Positions 33,847-46,133 are shown, counted from the first letter of the stretch. The stretch is DNA of 64,000 nt from Zygnema circumcarinatum (GCA_037447605.1 CM074807.1:1717656-1781655); one strand, 5' to 3'. Made by a program: numbers and translations. Notes: generated by a model not told the origin, from the letters alone.

Positions 33847-36498
33847 TCATGACTTTGACGTGCTCTCCGGAGGCTGCCAATAGCCTGGTTGGAAGATACC
33901 ACCATCCCTTTTTGGCTTCGGTCCAGATCTGCGGCTCTCCAGTGTCTGATCTGCGTCTGAAAACAATCCCAAACAAGACAGGCACCAGCTTCGTAAACAA
34001 CTAGGAGGGTTTGTCCCGACGTCTGCAGAGTAGTGGCCATTATTGTAGACGCTTTGCCAACTGCCATACACTGCGCTTACGCCATTTGATGGAGAAAAAT
34101 AAAGCATCTCATCGAAGCTTGTAGTGATGCCTTATTTCTGAAAGAAGCTGTTCCAACAAGGACCAGAGCAGCAACCACAGGGTGTATGCGGCCATGCCAT
34201 GATCATCAAGCCGCTGCTCAGAAAAGAAAATGGCTGTGCACTTTTGAAGAAGTCCCTTAATGCCTTTTGAACCTTTCACCTTATTGTGCACTTCTTGTAC
34301 TGCTGACACGTTAAAAAGTCAATAGGAGACATACCAGTGATGTGTTCCATCATTTTCTCCATGCTCTCTGGGCCCAAATGCTCTGCACATTCCGCCAACA
34401 GCAGCCCGGACAACTGTCAGGCCAGTTGCCAGCTTGAAGGCTACATCACAACCGCACAAAGACACCTTCGTGATATATGGCTTATCGGTGTCCACGTTAG
34501 CCAGATTGCCTAAAAAGTGGCTCTCAAGACGACTTCCAGTTGGCCATCACTACTAAAACTAAAAGGGCATTCAGCACGTTGTTGAAAGCCAGGTCAAACA
34601 GCACAAAGTCATGCTACGACAACCGACCACGATCTCCGAATTACTTATGAGATAGTGGATCTGCCTTCATTTGGTGAAAGCAATGTTTTCCATATTTTGT
34701 CGTGTTGCTTGATCGTCTACAGTCAGCCTTAACCTGCTTAAACAATCATTCTGATCCGAACACAACATGCGTAGGGAACTAGCTGCACCTGCAGTTACAA
34801 TAACCAAACAGGACTCGTTGAAAGCGTCATCAACTTCTGCGAGCGTAGGCGTAAGTTGGCTCTCAGAGGTATACTCATCCCTTCAAATGTCAGACTTCTT
34901 CTGCCAAAGTATGCCATTTGGCACTGAAAATCCAGGTTTGAAGGTTCTGCAGGCAAAAGAGTGACCCACCAGCTGCAACTCCCTGCTTCAGACTCTTGGC
35001 TCGAAAGCGCCTTTTTTCTTCCTCAGCCTGTAAGACTGCCCCCCCCCCCCCCGGCGTTCATCAGTCTGATGAAGCGGATAGCATAGCCTGCGATGAGATA
35101 CAACAAATGACCAAAGCTTTACATAATCTACTAGTGAAATTGACAGTGTCGTGGATAATGCGTGTCTGAGATTTCTGCGAAAATAGCATCCATGAATACC
35201 GCAGGACTCTCCGGCCAGAAAAGTGCTAGAGTCGACTGATACAATAGGCAGCGGGTTTTTGGTAGAAAAACATACTTGAAGCCTTATATTTCACCATCTT
35301 ACGATGATTTTCCATGGCCACTATTTCCTGAGAGCCAAGCAAGAAATTATCTGGTTAGAAATGGACCATCATGGCCTGCCAGGAAGCATTTACAATCCCT
35401 TTTTCATTCTCGTATACTCCACAACTCGACCGAGATGATTTGACCCATTTTCAGCTCATGCCTTCCAGAAGTAGCGCGACCCAACCTTAATGAGCCAAAA
35501 AGTAAAACAACTAATGAAAATCTCATTATGATCTATTTTCTCTAACTATACAAAAAGAAAAAAAATGGAATCTTCCACATTTCTCCTTCCCTTGAAAGAT
35601 CAGACAATACTGAAAATGTGCGAAAAGGAGATAAGAAAGGATGATTCGACCACAAAAAAACCTTCAAGTCTCAAGCTGGTCCAATCAAGGCTTAACTTAG
35701 AAGCAGCTCCATGACACGGCTTCCCCTTTTGCAAAAATGACCTAAGAATGAGCCCAATGAAAGCGCACAAGTCACCTCAGGTGTCGGTGCTTCAGCACGA
35801 GTGTTGGACAGCCAGCTTATCCATTCCACTGCACAAAAAAAAAGGGCCGGACAGAAAGAAATTTCAAACAGATGACCAATTGAAATTTAAATGCAACCGT
35901 GGCTGCCGTCAGCTCGCAACTCTAAACATTGACACTAGAATGTCTCAGAGAACTTTGGCAGTTTGGATGAGCTAGCACGATACTGCCTGCGTAGCTAAAT
36001 GCTCCTTTAAAAAACTAATTTTTTGCTGCTTTTGCTACTGCTATGCTTATTGAATATCCATGTGAACTGAATAGCCCTGAACTCATCGTTTCTCTGTCCA
36101 TAATCAAAATCAATGCGCATATCAAACGTAGAATTCAAGGCACGCCAGAACACACCTGGAAGTGCTCGAGGATCAGGGGCTCCTTTATACTTCACCCATC
36201 GCCGCTCAACTTCTGTACCAATTCCACTCAGTTAAGCAAATAAGCATCCCAGGCCGACCTTTTATTCTCCATACTGCAGCTAGCCCGTCATCCCCCCTCC
36301 ACTGAAAAGCTCCAAATGCGAGCAAAATCAAACGAAAACCCTAAAGTGTAAGTGTCTGTGGGGGGCCAGAGGCCGGGCCTGACCCGCGCCATCCACCGGC
36401 TGCTTCTGACGGAAGTACTGATTGCCCGCCCGGTCAGCGCCCGCTCGCTCTGCCCCTCCCGCCAGCTTCCGCAGCGAGCTCGCCAGCCTCGACAGCAT
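33847..36498 (-). CDS. NDUFAF2: NDUFAF2-like (mimitin/B17.2L) complex I assembly factor
   Basis: The family chaperones assembly of mitochondrial NADH dehydrogenase and is a paralogue of the B17.2 subunit. Five exons: 36498-36384, 36212-36156, 35828-35776, 35027-34970, 33956-33847; 130 aa. Family marks: GADRAGNQYFRQ (the G-D-x-x-GN-xYF motif of B17.2 proteins), EVERRWVKYKG, DPRALPVEWISWLS, EAPTPE, a charged helix AEEEKRRFRAKSLKQ, and a C-terminal GGIFQPGYWQPPE. All four introns match in phase. The last intron is long (33957-34969). A G14 run (C14 on +, 35039-35052) lies about 11 nt upstream of the exon 4 acceptor. Divergent from ALG14. Confidence 0.88.
35039..35052. repeat. Homopolymer C14 (G14 on the transcribed strand)
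   Basis: The uninterrupted run sits in NDUFAF2 intron 3, immediately upstream of its acceptor (CAGTCTTACAG|GCTGAGG on the minus strand). A G-run replaces the usual polypyrimidine tract. Confidence 0.9.
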
Positions 36499-37014
36499 GG
36501 CCTCCCTCTTCTCTCGCTGCGGCTACGAAGATGACGGGGAGGCTACAGCAGAGATGGCATGCTCGGCATCCATGGCGCCCCTCCTGCTGCTGCAAGGGAG
36601 GGAGGGCCTGCCAAATGCGGTCACACGATGCAGTGTTTGACGTACCAAGGGACGCGTCAATAGCGCGCGCTTGGACGCCTTTCTGCATTGCGGGGGGTAG
36701 GGGCGATTCATTCAATCATGACACGCCACGTACACATTTTTGTACACGTGGCGAATATCCATTGGGGGATGCTCGACCATAGCTGTGGTCTCTGGAGTGT
36801 GAATTGCGAGTCCTTTGAAAGTAGGCCCTGTGGAATCATGCGATGGCTCACATCGCATCAATGTGATGCGATAATTTCGCACATATTCGCGTCGTAATGA
36901 AGGTTCTCATGAGTTACTGGCGCTTGTCAGTGGTTGCAAGAATGGGTAGGGTTTTCAGGACTTCGTAGGATTCTAACCATCTATCCATATATCGGAGTAT
37001 ATGTGTGTGCCTTC
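36499..37014. promoter_or_regulatory. Bidirectional promoter region, NDUFAF2-like / ALG14
   Basis: 516 bp lie between divergent start codons. A near-perfect inverted pair of CGCCACGT words (36724-36753, separated by a T-rich loop) lies in the middle, followed by ATTGGG (CCAAT-like) at about 36760. Confidence 0.5.
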
Positions 37015-39436
37015 ATGGCTTCCCCTTGGCCCCTGCACGCTATGGGAAAGGACGGTTTAGGGTTTTGGCCGGTTCTAGGATGTGCAGGCGCGCTGGCCCT
37101 TCTTCTGGTTCTGGCGCTGCGTCTGGCCATGACTATGGCGCGAGTTGGGACCCGCGGAGCCAAGAGGAGGAGGGGGGGCCACGCGGCCACGCTGGTGGTG
37201 CTCGGATCAGGTACGGACAGAGGACAGAGAGGCGCCCTCGGGCGCAGGCACGCGCGCATGCTCACTTTCCTCGCACGCATCGTCGCGGATTCCGTCGTCT
37301 GCTTCCTCCATTTGGAGCTTGTTTCAGACGGCGAAGGTTTACGCAGCTGAGGGATTCAAGGTTCTGGGGTATTAGGGTTTGAGAGCTTTAGGGTTTCAGG
37401 GTTTGGGGCTGTAAGGTTGAGTGAGAACCATAGTCAAAATAACATTTTTCATGTTTGCTGAACCTTGCATGCCTCACATGATTTGCTAAAACGTTTCACA
37501 ACCCTATCCGGTGTTGATTTTTTGGTCCATTGGATCAAACAATGGAATGGTTGCAAACGTCCGATTCAATGTTTGACAGCCATTGACAGCACAGTTCCAA
37601 CAATTGGTTTGAACCATTAAATGGAAGACAACCATTGGCAACACAGTTCCAATCATTGGTTTGAACCATTAAAAATGGAATATCTAACCAATCACTGGCA
37701 GCTGTTGGAACCATTGGATGGCGGATTCGGTCAACCATTGGTAGTGATTTGAACCATTGAACGGCAAACCTAACCTTGTCGGAAACATAGAATGGAACCC
37801 AGCCAACCATTTTTTTTGGGTTTGACCTTTTAGGGATTGTGAAGTTTAGTGTGTAGGGCTCTGGTCTTCTAGGGTTTTTTAGGTGTGAGGTTTTGGGTAT
37901 TAGGGTTTAAGAGGTTTAGGAACCCGGCCTCGACATAGTTGAACTTCTCTCTATCTTTCTCCCTCCCTCTTCCCCCAGTAATCCTCTTGTCCGATGGCTT
38001 TTCTTGCCGATTTTCCTACTCTTCCATTGTAATCCTTGCAACTTCCCGAACAGGTGGGCACACAGCAGAAATGCTGAATCTTGTGGCTGCGCTGAATCTG
38101 GAGAACTATTGGCCCCGCGTCTATATGGCTGCTAAGACTGACAACATGAGCCTGGTTAGAGCAAGGGCCCTCGAAGAGAAGATTGGCGGAGATTCTAAAA
38201 TCGACAAGGTACTATAAAGAACGCTTCCTTACTCTTAGTTAAAACAGTATGATTAAGATAGTGGCGCTTTTACCGCGTTCAGGATGCCTGCTTGAGTGGT
38301 GTTGAATAGACTTCTTGCTTAAGAGTAGACTGAAGTTGTCAACTCTCAAAGCATGCAGACGATATGTTGGATTTCTATGCCAAATTGTTCGAATGTGCTG
38401 TGCTTCATATTCCTCATGTGAACTCATTCTAGGTCCCCTTCATCCTTACTTTCAAGCTCTGCTGATTTTCCGACCCTGGGTTCAATTGCTCGTTTAGAAC
38501 TACTTTTTGTTACATTTCGGAAACCGTTATTGCCGCAGCATGCAGCCTTTGTCCGCATGCTTTGGCTGACTGGCTGACAGGCGCGGCAGAATGGGGAGAC
38601 AAGCAGTGTTCGTTACATGCAAGTTTTTCGCAGTCGAGAAGTTGGCCAGTCCTACATAACTTCCGTCATCACAACTCTGTTGGCGATGGCGCATGCAGCG
38701 CTGCTCGTTTTTTGGATTCTTCCAGAATTGGTATGTGGTAACGGTCGTAGTTGTTAAACATTACTGAATCTTGTGGTTGATAATTACCAGTAATGGGAAA
38801 CTGAATTGAAATTTGGATGGAAAGTAGGCATCTATAATGTAGAAGATAACTTTCTCCGTTTTGTTCTTGCTCTCCATGTTCCTTCATCTGAAGGCACCAG
38901 TTGAAAACAGAAGGGAAGGTTCGCCATTTCCTCATGCTCCCTAGTTTTGTTCAAGATGAAGTATCATCCCTACTAGAAAGTACTTTTTGCTAACAAATTT
39001 GCGAGGTGCTTCCTTTCTTGCCGTATAGAATCTAAAAGATGGCTTTCTTTCGGGCTCGAGGGATGCAGATTCTTTGTAACGGGCCGGGCACATGTCTGCC
39101 GGTCTGCCTCGCGGGGTTTTTGCTGCGAGTGAGTTCGACCTTCCTGCTTCAAACTTTTCGTTCCTGACCGCTGGCAAGCGCTGAACTGGAACGCGCTGCG
39201 CTGAACCCAGACTGAACCTTTCTTTCTATGGCGTCGGGTTCATTTACTTCTCCCTCCAGGTTCTCGGCATCAAGGATGTCAAAATCATCTACGTGGAGAG
39301 CGTGGCCCGAGTTGAGAAGCTGTCTTTGACGGGCTCCATGCTGTACAGCCTGCGCCTCGCCGACCAGTTCTTCGTGCAGTGGCCGCGACTGGTGACCAAG
39401 TATCCGAAAACGAGATACATCGGACGGCTCATGTAG
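37015..39436 (+). CDS. ALG14: UDP-GlcNAc transferase subunit ALG14
   Basis: ALG14 is the ER membrane anchor that recruits the catalytic ALG13 to add the second GlcNAc to dolichol-PP-GlcNAc in N-glycan synthesis. Five exons: 37015-37210, 38054-38208, 38581-38730, 39069-39128, 39260-39436; 245 aa. Features: an N-terminal TM helix (about 18-43), GSGGHTAEML (about 64-73, Rossmann start), YMAAKTDNMS, VFRSREVGQSYITSV, CNGPGTCLPVC (about 170-180), YVESVARVEKLSLTG, and the end KTRYIGRLM. All splice phases agree. Intron 1 (37211-38053) carries telomere-like TTTAGGG words and AACCATTGG repeats. Divergent from NDUFAF2, tandem with the PRPP synthetase gene. Confidence 0.95.
37365..37925. repeat. Telomere-like and AACCATTG repeats in ALG14 intron 1
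   Basis: Words such as TTAGGGTTT and TTTAGGGTTTCAGGG occur at about 37370-37410 and 37830-37920. Between them (about 37520-37810) are spaced copies of AACCATT(G/A)A/AACCATTGG in a GAACCATTGGATGG context. These are two repeat types that otherwise occur around the TAN1 gene. Confidence 0.7.
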
Positions 39437-40295
39437 CACTGCAGCCATGTGCGAGGAAGCCATCCGCCGCCATGTCGCCGCCCTCTCCAATGCCGCGGAT
39501 GACTCGCAATGACCTTCACAACGCATGCGCCAAGCATGTGCGGACTTCTGCACAGCAAAAAAACACCCTTGTAGTGAGCATTGGCGGAGGAAACCAGAGG
39601 TTTCATAGCGAGTTTTTTGAACGCTCTGTGCGCATGGAGGTCTTCCCCCCTCCCATTACATAAGCATGCACATAGACACGAGCATTATGAACATGAACCT
39701 GAATACGTGCTCTTAACGCAGTCGCCATGTGCGTCAAGCCGGGCCTAGGGCTAGAGGCACGTCGCAACGGCCACGTGGCACGCCCCAATCTCGCGGCGAC
39801 CAATCACAGGGCTGACACGACCTTGCACTGACGTGGTCAGCGACACCATCAACCGTACAAGCTCCAGGTTGGCTGACGTGGCTCATCCGACGGCAAGAAA
39901 TATATAGTGCTGCTATCGAACGGTCGGAATCAGATCTGGAATGAGGACGACGCGACCACCGCATGACCCCGTATCGTATCGTATCTTTTTACAAATCGAT
40001 ATTATGCATATCGAATAGAGGTATTACGATATAGGTCGATACGATACTGCGGCCGTGCGGCGGCGCGGAGAGGACGACAGACGCCTCCGCGCAGTCCGGG
40101 GGGCGGCGCCACGTCAGCCCTAAAGGGAAGGGAGGGAGCCAGAGTGGGAGGCCGCCGCCCGCCCGCCCGCCCGCAGCCTGCTGCAGAGGCAGAGGCGGAG
40201 GCGGGCCTTGGAGGGGCCATAGCGGGGAGGCGAGGGGAGGGGAGGGCTGCTCAGGACCGCTCCGCCTTCTGCCTGCTCTGCTGGCAGCTCGGAGC
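39437..40295. promoter_or_regulatory. Upstream region of the PRPP synthetase gene
   Basis: 859 bp lie between the ALG14 stop and the next start. Motifs: CCACGTGGCACG (about 39771), several TGACGTGG words (39828-39885), TATATAG (39901-39907) as a possible TATA box, and an inverted pair GTATCGTATCG (39971-39981)/CGATACGATAC (40037-40047). The last 230 bp are very GC-rich and are probably 5' UTR. Confidence 0.55.
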
Positions 40296-43200
40296 ATGGC
40301 GGCTGCGGGCAAGATAGCGTGGGTGCCATGGCGGAGAGTCAGGACGGCTAATGGCGCACAGGACGAGGCGCCGGCGGCGGGGACGGCGCTCAGCTTTCAG
40401 CCGTTCCGAGAGGGTCCGACGCAGCCAGTGTTGCAAAAGAAGTGCAGAGAGTTTAGACTGGAGGGTGGCTGGCGCAGTAGTCGGAAACGTGTGGTGAGTT
40501 GAACCTTTTGTTCTCGAGAAAAGGCTGTCAGTAGGAGGGCAGAAGAAAGTGACTGCATGCGATTGTTCTTAATTTCATGATTTTATGATGTTTTTGTTTG
40601 TCTCTGCGCAAAGGCTTGTCTTTTGTTATAGAATTACTTTAATAAAGAATATGGCTGTGAGGGGTCAAAACTCAAGCGCACATTCAAAAATTTCAACCAC
40701 ATGTCTTCTTGGGATAGCCTTCGCATTTCTATGATAAAAATTCTTCAATTCAAGCTTTTGATTTTCATGACTCTTTCTGCAAGATACCGATGATTATTCC
40801 TGGTAGTCTGCCGGCACTATTAACGGTCTGAACTGGCTACCGAGCTCATCCATTGTACGTCTATGTTCTGTTCTTCGGCTCAGGTTTTTGCTGTCACAAA
40901 TTCAGCTACTTGGAACGGGAACGTAGTGATGCCCACCATGCAGTCACACCACTGGAATGGAGCCGCCTTCGGGTCACAGGCAATACAGGAGCTGGCAATG
41001 CGGGAAGCTCGGTCCGATCACAGACTGCGAATCTTCTCAGGAACCGCCAATCCCCAGCTGGCTCAGGTGTCTATGCATATTCTTCTTGCTAGTGCATCAT
41101 TAGTGCATACTTGAAATTTTCTAAGAGCTTTCACCACTTTGAGCTGATGTGGCACTTAGTATGTCCATCTTCAGGCTTCTGCACTTCTGCTGCTCCACAC
41201 TAATCAGGCCTTGTGCCGTGTGTTAGTCCACCTCGTCTTGGTCGTTGTTTTTTTTTTATAAATAGTGGAGTATTCTGTCTGGATATGTTTTCTTCAACCT
41301 CACTTGTACCAAGCTTATGATTTTTCGCAGGAAATCGCTTGTTACATGGGCTTGGACTTAGGCGCTATTAAAATTAAACGCTTTGCAGATGGAGAGATAT
41401 ATGTGCAGCTACAAGAGAGTGTGCGAGGCTGTGACGTTTTTCTCGTTCAGCCTACTTGCCCTCCTGCTAATGAAAATTTGATGGAGCTCCTCATCATGAT
41501 TGATGCTTGTCGGAGAGCCTCCGCGAAGAATATTACCGCTGTTATTCCTTACTTCGGCTATGCAAGAGCAGATAGAAAGGTGTGGCTCAATTTTTCTTGA
41601 ACAAAAGTTGTCATACAAATGCTATGTGCCATTCGCAGGTCAAGTTGACCTTAAGATCCACTTAAGCAATTGACCTCTAACGGATACATAGGTTAAAGAT
41701 TGCTTGCAAAGGAATATTGTAATAGTTCAGTGCTTTTCATCATACAGGTGGTGGTGACGCAAAAGTGTAATTGCCTGTTTGTTGTGGCGCAGACTCAAGG
41801 ACGAGAGTCAATCGCTGCCAAACTTGTTGCAAATCTTATTACTGAGGCCGGCGCAAACAGGGTTCTAGCCTGTGATCTACACTCCGGCCAATCCATGGGG
41901 TATTTCGATATTCCAGTTGACCATGTATATGGACAGGTGATTTTTGTTTCCAACCCGTGAACTGTCAAGGCTCAACGCAAAGCTCCTTCTGGAATGCCGA
42001 ATTGTTCTGTTGTATAATGATTGGGTCACCTTGCACAACCTCCCTCTTCAGGAAGACTCACATGTAGTGTAGCTTAATATATATGAAGCATTTAGAGTCA
42101 GCTTATGCATGAAGCACTTCAATCATTTCTGTAGTTTTCTGTTGCTGAGTAGATTTAAAGCCCATAGCCAAAGCAATCTTCTTTGTGCACGCAGCCTGTC
42201 ATCTTAGACTACCTCGCAAGCAAAATGATCTCGTCAAACGACCTGGTGGTTGTATCCCCGGACGTGGGCGGAGTTGCAAGGGCGCGAGCATTTGCAAAAA
42301 AACTGTCCGATGCACCTCTTGCCATTGTGGACAAGCGACGGCAGGGGCACAATGTATCTGAGGTGAGGGCACAAAATAAAGTACATCCTTCCCTACTTAG
42401 TCATATAACGGAACTAGGGAGATCCGGGTTTCACGACCTCCTGTCTGTTTTGTCGTGCGTGGTCACTTGCTGAGTTATTCTAAACATCGAGCACAGCCCA
42501 AGCCACTCCTTTCGACATACGAGTCCTTGATACTTACTCTCCCACGTTTTGGATGGCAAGATAATTGACAAGAATTGAGTGCACTTCCCTGTACCACTTC
42601 ACTGCTCATAGTAAGATTCGTTTTAGCAGAAGTAAGGCTCAGGTTTATGTCAACCGTACGTGTTTGATGCTGAGTACAGCTATCGCAAAGTGCCCGTGGC
42701 CTAACCATCCCGGGATGCTTTGCGTTGGCTGTACTGTAGGGCCCAAGGGAAGAGTGGGATCCGACTGCGGTAAGACGAGGATGGAGTTCAGATGGATATG
42801 TCTGCGATGCTCACTGTTTGAGACGTCAAGCTCTGTTAGTGGGCATGTTACTTGGAAGTTCCGTTGTTTATGTTCGACAAATTCCAGTTGTTCGCGCTTC
42901 TGACTTAGTAGCTGTATGTTTTATAGTGCTTTTGAACTTACCATCTATTCGTCCTCCCATGGCCTTCTCTTGGCTTCAGGTCATGAACCTCATTGGCGAC
43001 GTTAAGGGCAAGGTTGCTGTTATGGTGGATGACATGATTGACACGGCAGGTGATTTCCTTTTACTCTTCTGCATCTCCTTGCATCTCTTGTTGTGTGTTA
43101 CAGTACTTGAGATGGGATAACTTACCAAACGTGTAAAATGCAATAATACTAGAGATTGTCATCACCAAATTGTTGTGATGAGGCATACAATTTTTATCTT

Positions 43201-44501
43201 TCATGTATGCAAGGAGCCAAACATGCCAAAGTCCGATTTCCAAGGAACAGTTCATGATTCTGTACAGTCTCTTATACAAGTGCTGTTCAAAGAGCAATAT
43301 GAGCACATTAGTAGATAACCAGCGAATAGAGGCGAACAATCAGTTATGTCGCAGATTGGCCAGCAAACATTATTAAAGTGCTTAAAGAGATCGTGCAACG
43401 CTAGTGGCGTCCCTATAACTGAGAACAGTGTAAAACAAGTCAACAGTAGACTGACTTTGGCTGTTTGGAATTTCACTTTCCTTGTAACTCTTGCTGAGTA
43501 TCACCCTGGTGTAGCGTTTGAGTGGAAGATTCAGGTAGAATCGTGTATTCTGGCACGAAGCAGCATTGGGCAATCGACCCTTTGATGTTACTTGACGTTT
43601 AGAAGGATGACCAGAGACTTAGAGACATGTAGGGGATGAAAATATATCCCTGCTGATCTAATGAGGACTTCCTTTAGGGTGGTATTACTTTATGTTGGAG
43701 ATACAATATGTACTTGAGCCCGAAGGCGTTCCTCCTGTCGTGTCGCACACGTGACGTTTGTGGGAGCTCCTTCCTATCAATCCTATCGCCTTCACTCATG
43801 ACATCTCGATAATTGATGAGCACTGCCTTGAATGACCCGACACATCTTGATGAGTTGATTACTGCAGCTTCAACATATTGAGCAACCCCGTTGGAACCAA
43901 TGTAGGCTATTTTTCTTTTTGTTGCTTTCCACTAAGCTACCAGAACCTTAAATTATTGAATATTGCCAATGGATTCCAGGTACCATTGCCAATGGAGCAG
44001 CCTTGCTGCATCAAGAAGGAGCTCGGGAAGTCTTTGCGTGCTGTACACATGCGGTTTTCAGGTGAGCCATTTGCAGACGTATTGAGAGAAACAGAAGCCG
44101 AGGTTCATGGTTTTTTCAGCAGGTTCTCAGTTTAAAAGCTTGATATTCCGTATCAAAACCTTTGTACTGCATTCCAGTTCAGCAGCTTGCATGTGGAGGA
44201 CATGGTTGCATATGAGCTACAGAATGGGGTTGATTCCTGCTGTGCTGTATGTGAATAAGCCTGCCTAAGGTCCGTGCAGGAATGTGATCGCTGATGTGAT
44301 GACCGTCCCGTTGTGTGCAGTCCACCAGCGGTTGAGCGGCTATCAGGAGGCCTTTTTCAAGAAGTTATCATCACCAACACAATTCCAGTGAAAGAAGCGA
44401 ACTTGTTTCCACAATTGACAGTTTTGTCTGTGGCGAATCTTTTAGGCGAAACCATTTGGCGAGTTCACGATGACAGCTCTGTGAGTAGCATCTTCCGGTA
44501 A
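40296..44501 (+). CDS. PRS: Ribose-phosphate pyrophosphokinase (PRPP synthetase), probably plastid
   Basis: The enzyme makes PRPP from ribose-5-phosphate and ATP for purine, pyrimidine, His and Trp synthesis. Eight exons: 40296-40493, 40884-41066, 41331-41579, 41793-41936, 42195-42362, 42980-43049, 43980-44061, 44321-44501; 424 aa. The mature enzyme starts near [15 protein letters not shown] (about 112-127). Motifs: [22 protein letters not shown] (up to 210), [35 protein letters not shown], and the PRPP loop [12 protein letters not shown] (about 328-339). These are the conserved class I catalytic elements. The N-terminal extension of roughly 110 residues is Ser/Ala/Arg-rich and fits a transit peptide. 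All phases agree. An AATAAA word lies at 44724-44729, about 225 nt after the stop. Confidence 0.95.
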
Positions 44502-46133
44502 TTCGTGCAGGATCCTTCGTCTGGGTCTAGAGGAGCCCAACTACATGCCAATTTTTTTTGACAAACGAAACCCCGTTTGGTTGCAAAGAAATGCTGCCCA
44601 CCTGAGCTGGCCTGGTTCAGTGCACATTGGCGCACGCCCTAAGTAATAGCGCTGCGCGTAACCAGGCCAGTTAAGGAGGGTTATTTCTGCCAAATTGGCA
44701 CTATCAATTTTTGTTCGAGTTGAAATAAATGAAAGGCCCTTCAGCGGTGTATGGAGTTGTTGTTTCGGAGCTATGCGGTCTGCTGCGGATTTTCTGTGAA
44801 GGGCCTTTTTTCAGCGCCTATGCACTTCCCCCACGTCCATTTATTGAAGCACAGCAGCAGTCTCGTTCTCCAAGAGGCAAGCAGTAGACTGAAGCAATCT
44901 GGAGCTCTCCTGTGGCTGCCAGGCACCGTATGAGCTGAGCGCTGCCCCGGGCCTCGACATTGACTGAAGTGCGTTTAGCAGCTGCTGGGACTTGGAGCTG
45001 CCTGCGGCGCTAGATCCTATTAGAGAAGGGACTGGGGCTGCCCTGCAGTCCTACCCCTGATTCTGTCTGTCTCTCCTGCTGCCGTGGGAGAGGGAGGGAG
45101 CAATGGCCGCGTGCTGTGTTATTGTCCTCTCCAAAGAGATGCTGCCTTTTAGGTCCCCATGCTGCAGGGGTGTGCTTGTATAGCCAGCCACTCCTGTAGG
45201 TGCGAAGTCTGCATTAGGACCTCTTCTTGTTATAATGTCATGTTTTCTCTTTGGGTTGGATGGAGTCTGCCAGTCTGCTGTAGGATTTCGGGCATGGCGG
45301 CATGTCTTCTGTACGGAGAAGCGGTCTCTGCGAATTCTTCAAGTGTGCGCTTTGCAACCCCAACTCAAAACCTAAGTTTTCTGAAGCCGTCCACTCGTGT
45401 GATCGCCTCCCTGTGAGCGGGTTTCCATTGAGGGTACACGGTAACGCATGTCCAATCACAGCTCGCTACAGTAGGGGGTGTCGGACTGCTCAGAACTGCC
45501 CAGAACCGTCTTTGAGGTAACAGGAAGGACGGATGAAAGGGAAAGGAGACAAGGAAAAAATATCTACACGAAATTGAGAAGTTGAGAAGGGCAAAAACAG
45601 CGAGCTTGTAAGGAAAAGCAAACTCTGTGAAAGGAAGATAAGAAATAACGATGTAAAAGAACCTCCACAGATTTCCCTTGGCCAAGCTGCTGTTGCCATG
45701 GTGACTGGCCAGCTGGAAATGAAGCGTACTTTTGAGCCCAGGCTTTGTGGCTGAATGAAGTGGGGCAAAGAACCTGACGATAATTTCAAAGCCATTTCCC
45801 ACAGGGAGCGGCGGCAGTAGCTGTTGGAATACGATTGACCATTGGGACACAACCACATTCCTCCCCCTTGAGGAGTGCTCGTAAGTACACACGCGGTTTG
45901 AAGGAGCTTATGCACAGCTCTCTCTGAACTACGTTACATGGATCCCCATCTACAAAGATCTGTTTGCACTTTCGTGAAGTACTGCTGCAATTCGGTAAAC
46001 AGTCGAATTCAAAACTGCCTTTGTACACTCACTCTTGTAGCCTATTCACATTTTACAAAAGCCAAAAACACACACGATGCCGCTCTCCACCCTAACGAGA
46101 AGACGTGCGAGTGTGAGACCACCTTCAAGGATT
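44502..46133. other. Convergent intergenic region, PRS / CBS protein
   Basis: This should include the two 3' UTRs. Two inverted repeats follow the PRS stop: TGGCCTGGTT (44608-44617)/complement (44660-44669), and AAAGGCCCTTCA (44732-44743)/complement (44797-44808). The rest shows no exon with recognisable similarity. Confidence 0.45.
44732..44808. repeat. Perfect 12-bp inverted repeat 3' of PRS
   Basis: The arms at 44732-44743 and 44797-44808 are exact complements around a 53-nt loop, just downstream of an AATAAA word. This may be a 3' UTR or downstream hairpin. It is eukaryotic, so it should not be read as a rho-independent terminator. Confidence 0.7.

Noticed and set aside
39289-39606. Minus-strand frames over the last ALG14 exon
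   Set aside because: Antisense shadow; the + strand exon matches ALG14 to its stop.
44732-44808. Bacterial-type terminator reading of the hairpin 3' of PRS
   Set aside because: The window is eukaryotic nuclear DNA with spliceosomal introns, so rho-independent termination does not apply.
45365-45915. Minus-strand frames of 141-175 codons between PRS and the CBS gene
   Set aside because: No recognisable motifs, and the two frames overlap in different phases; likely 3' UTR sequence.
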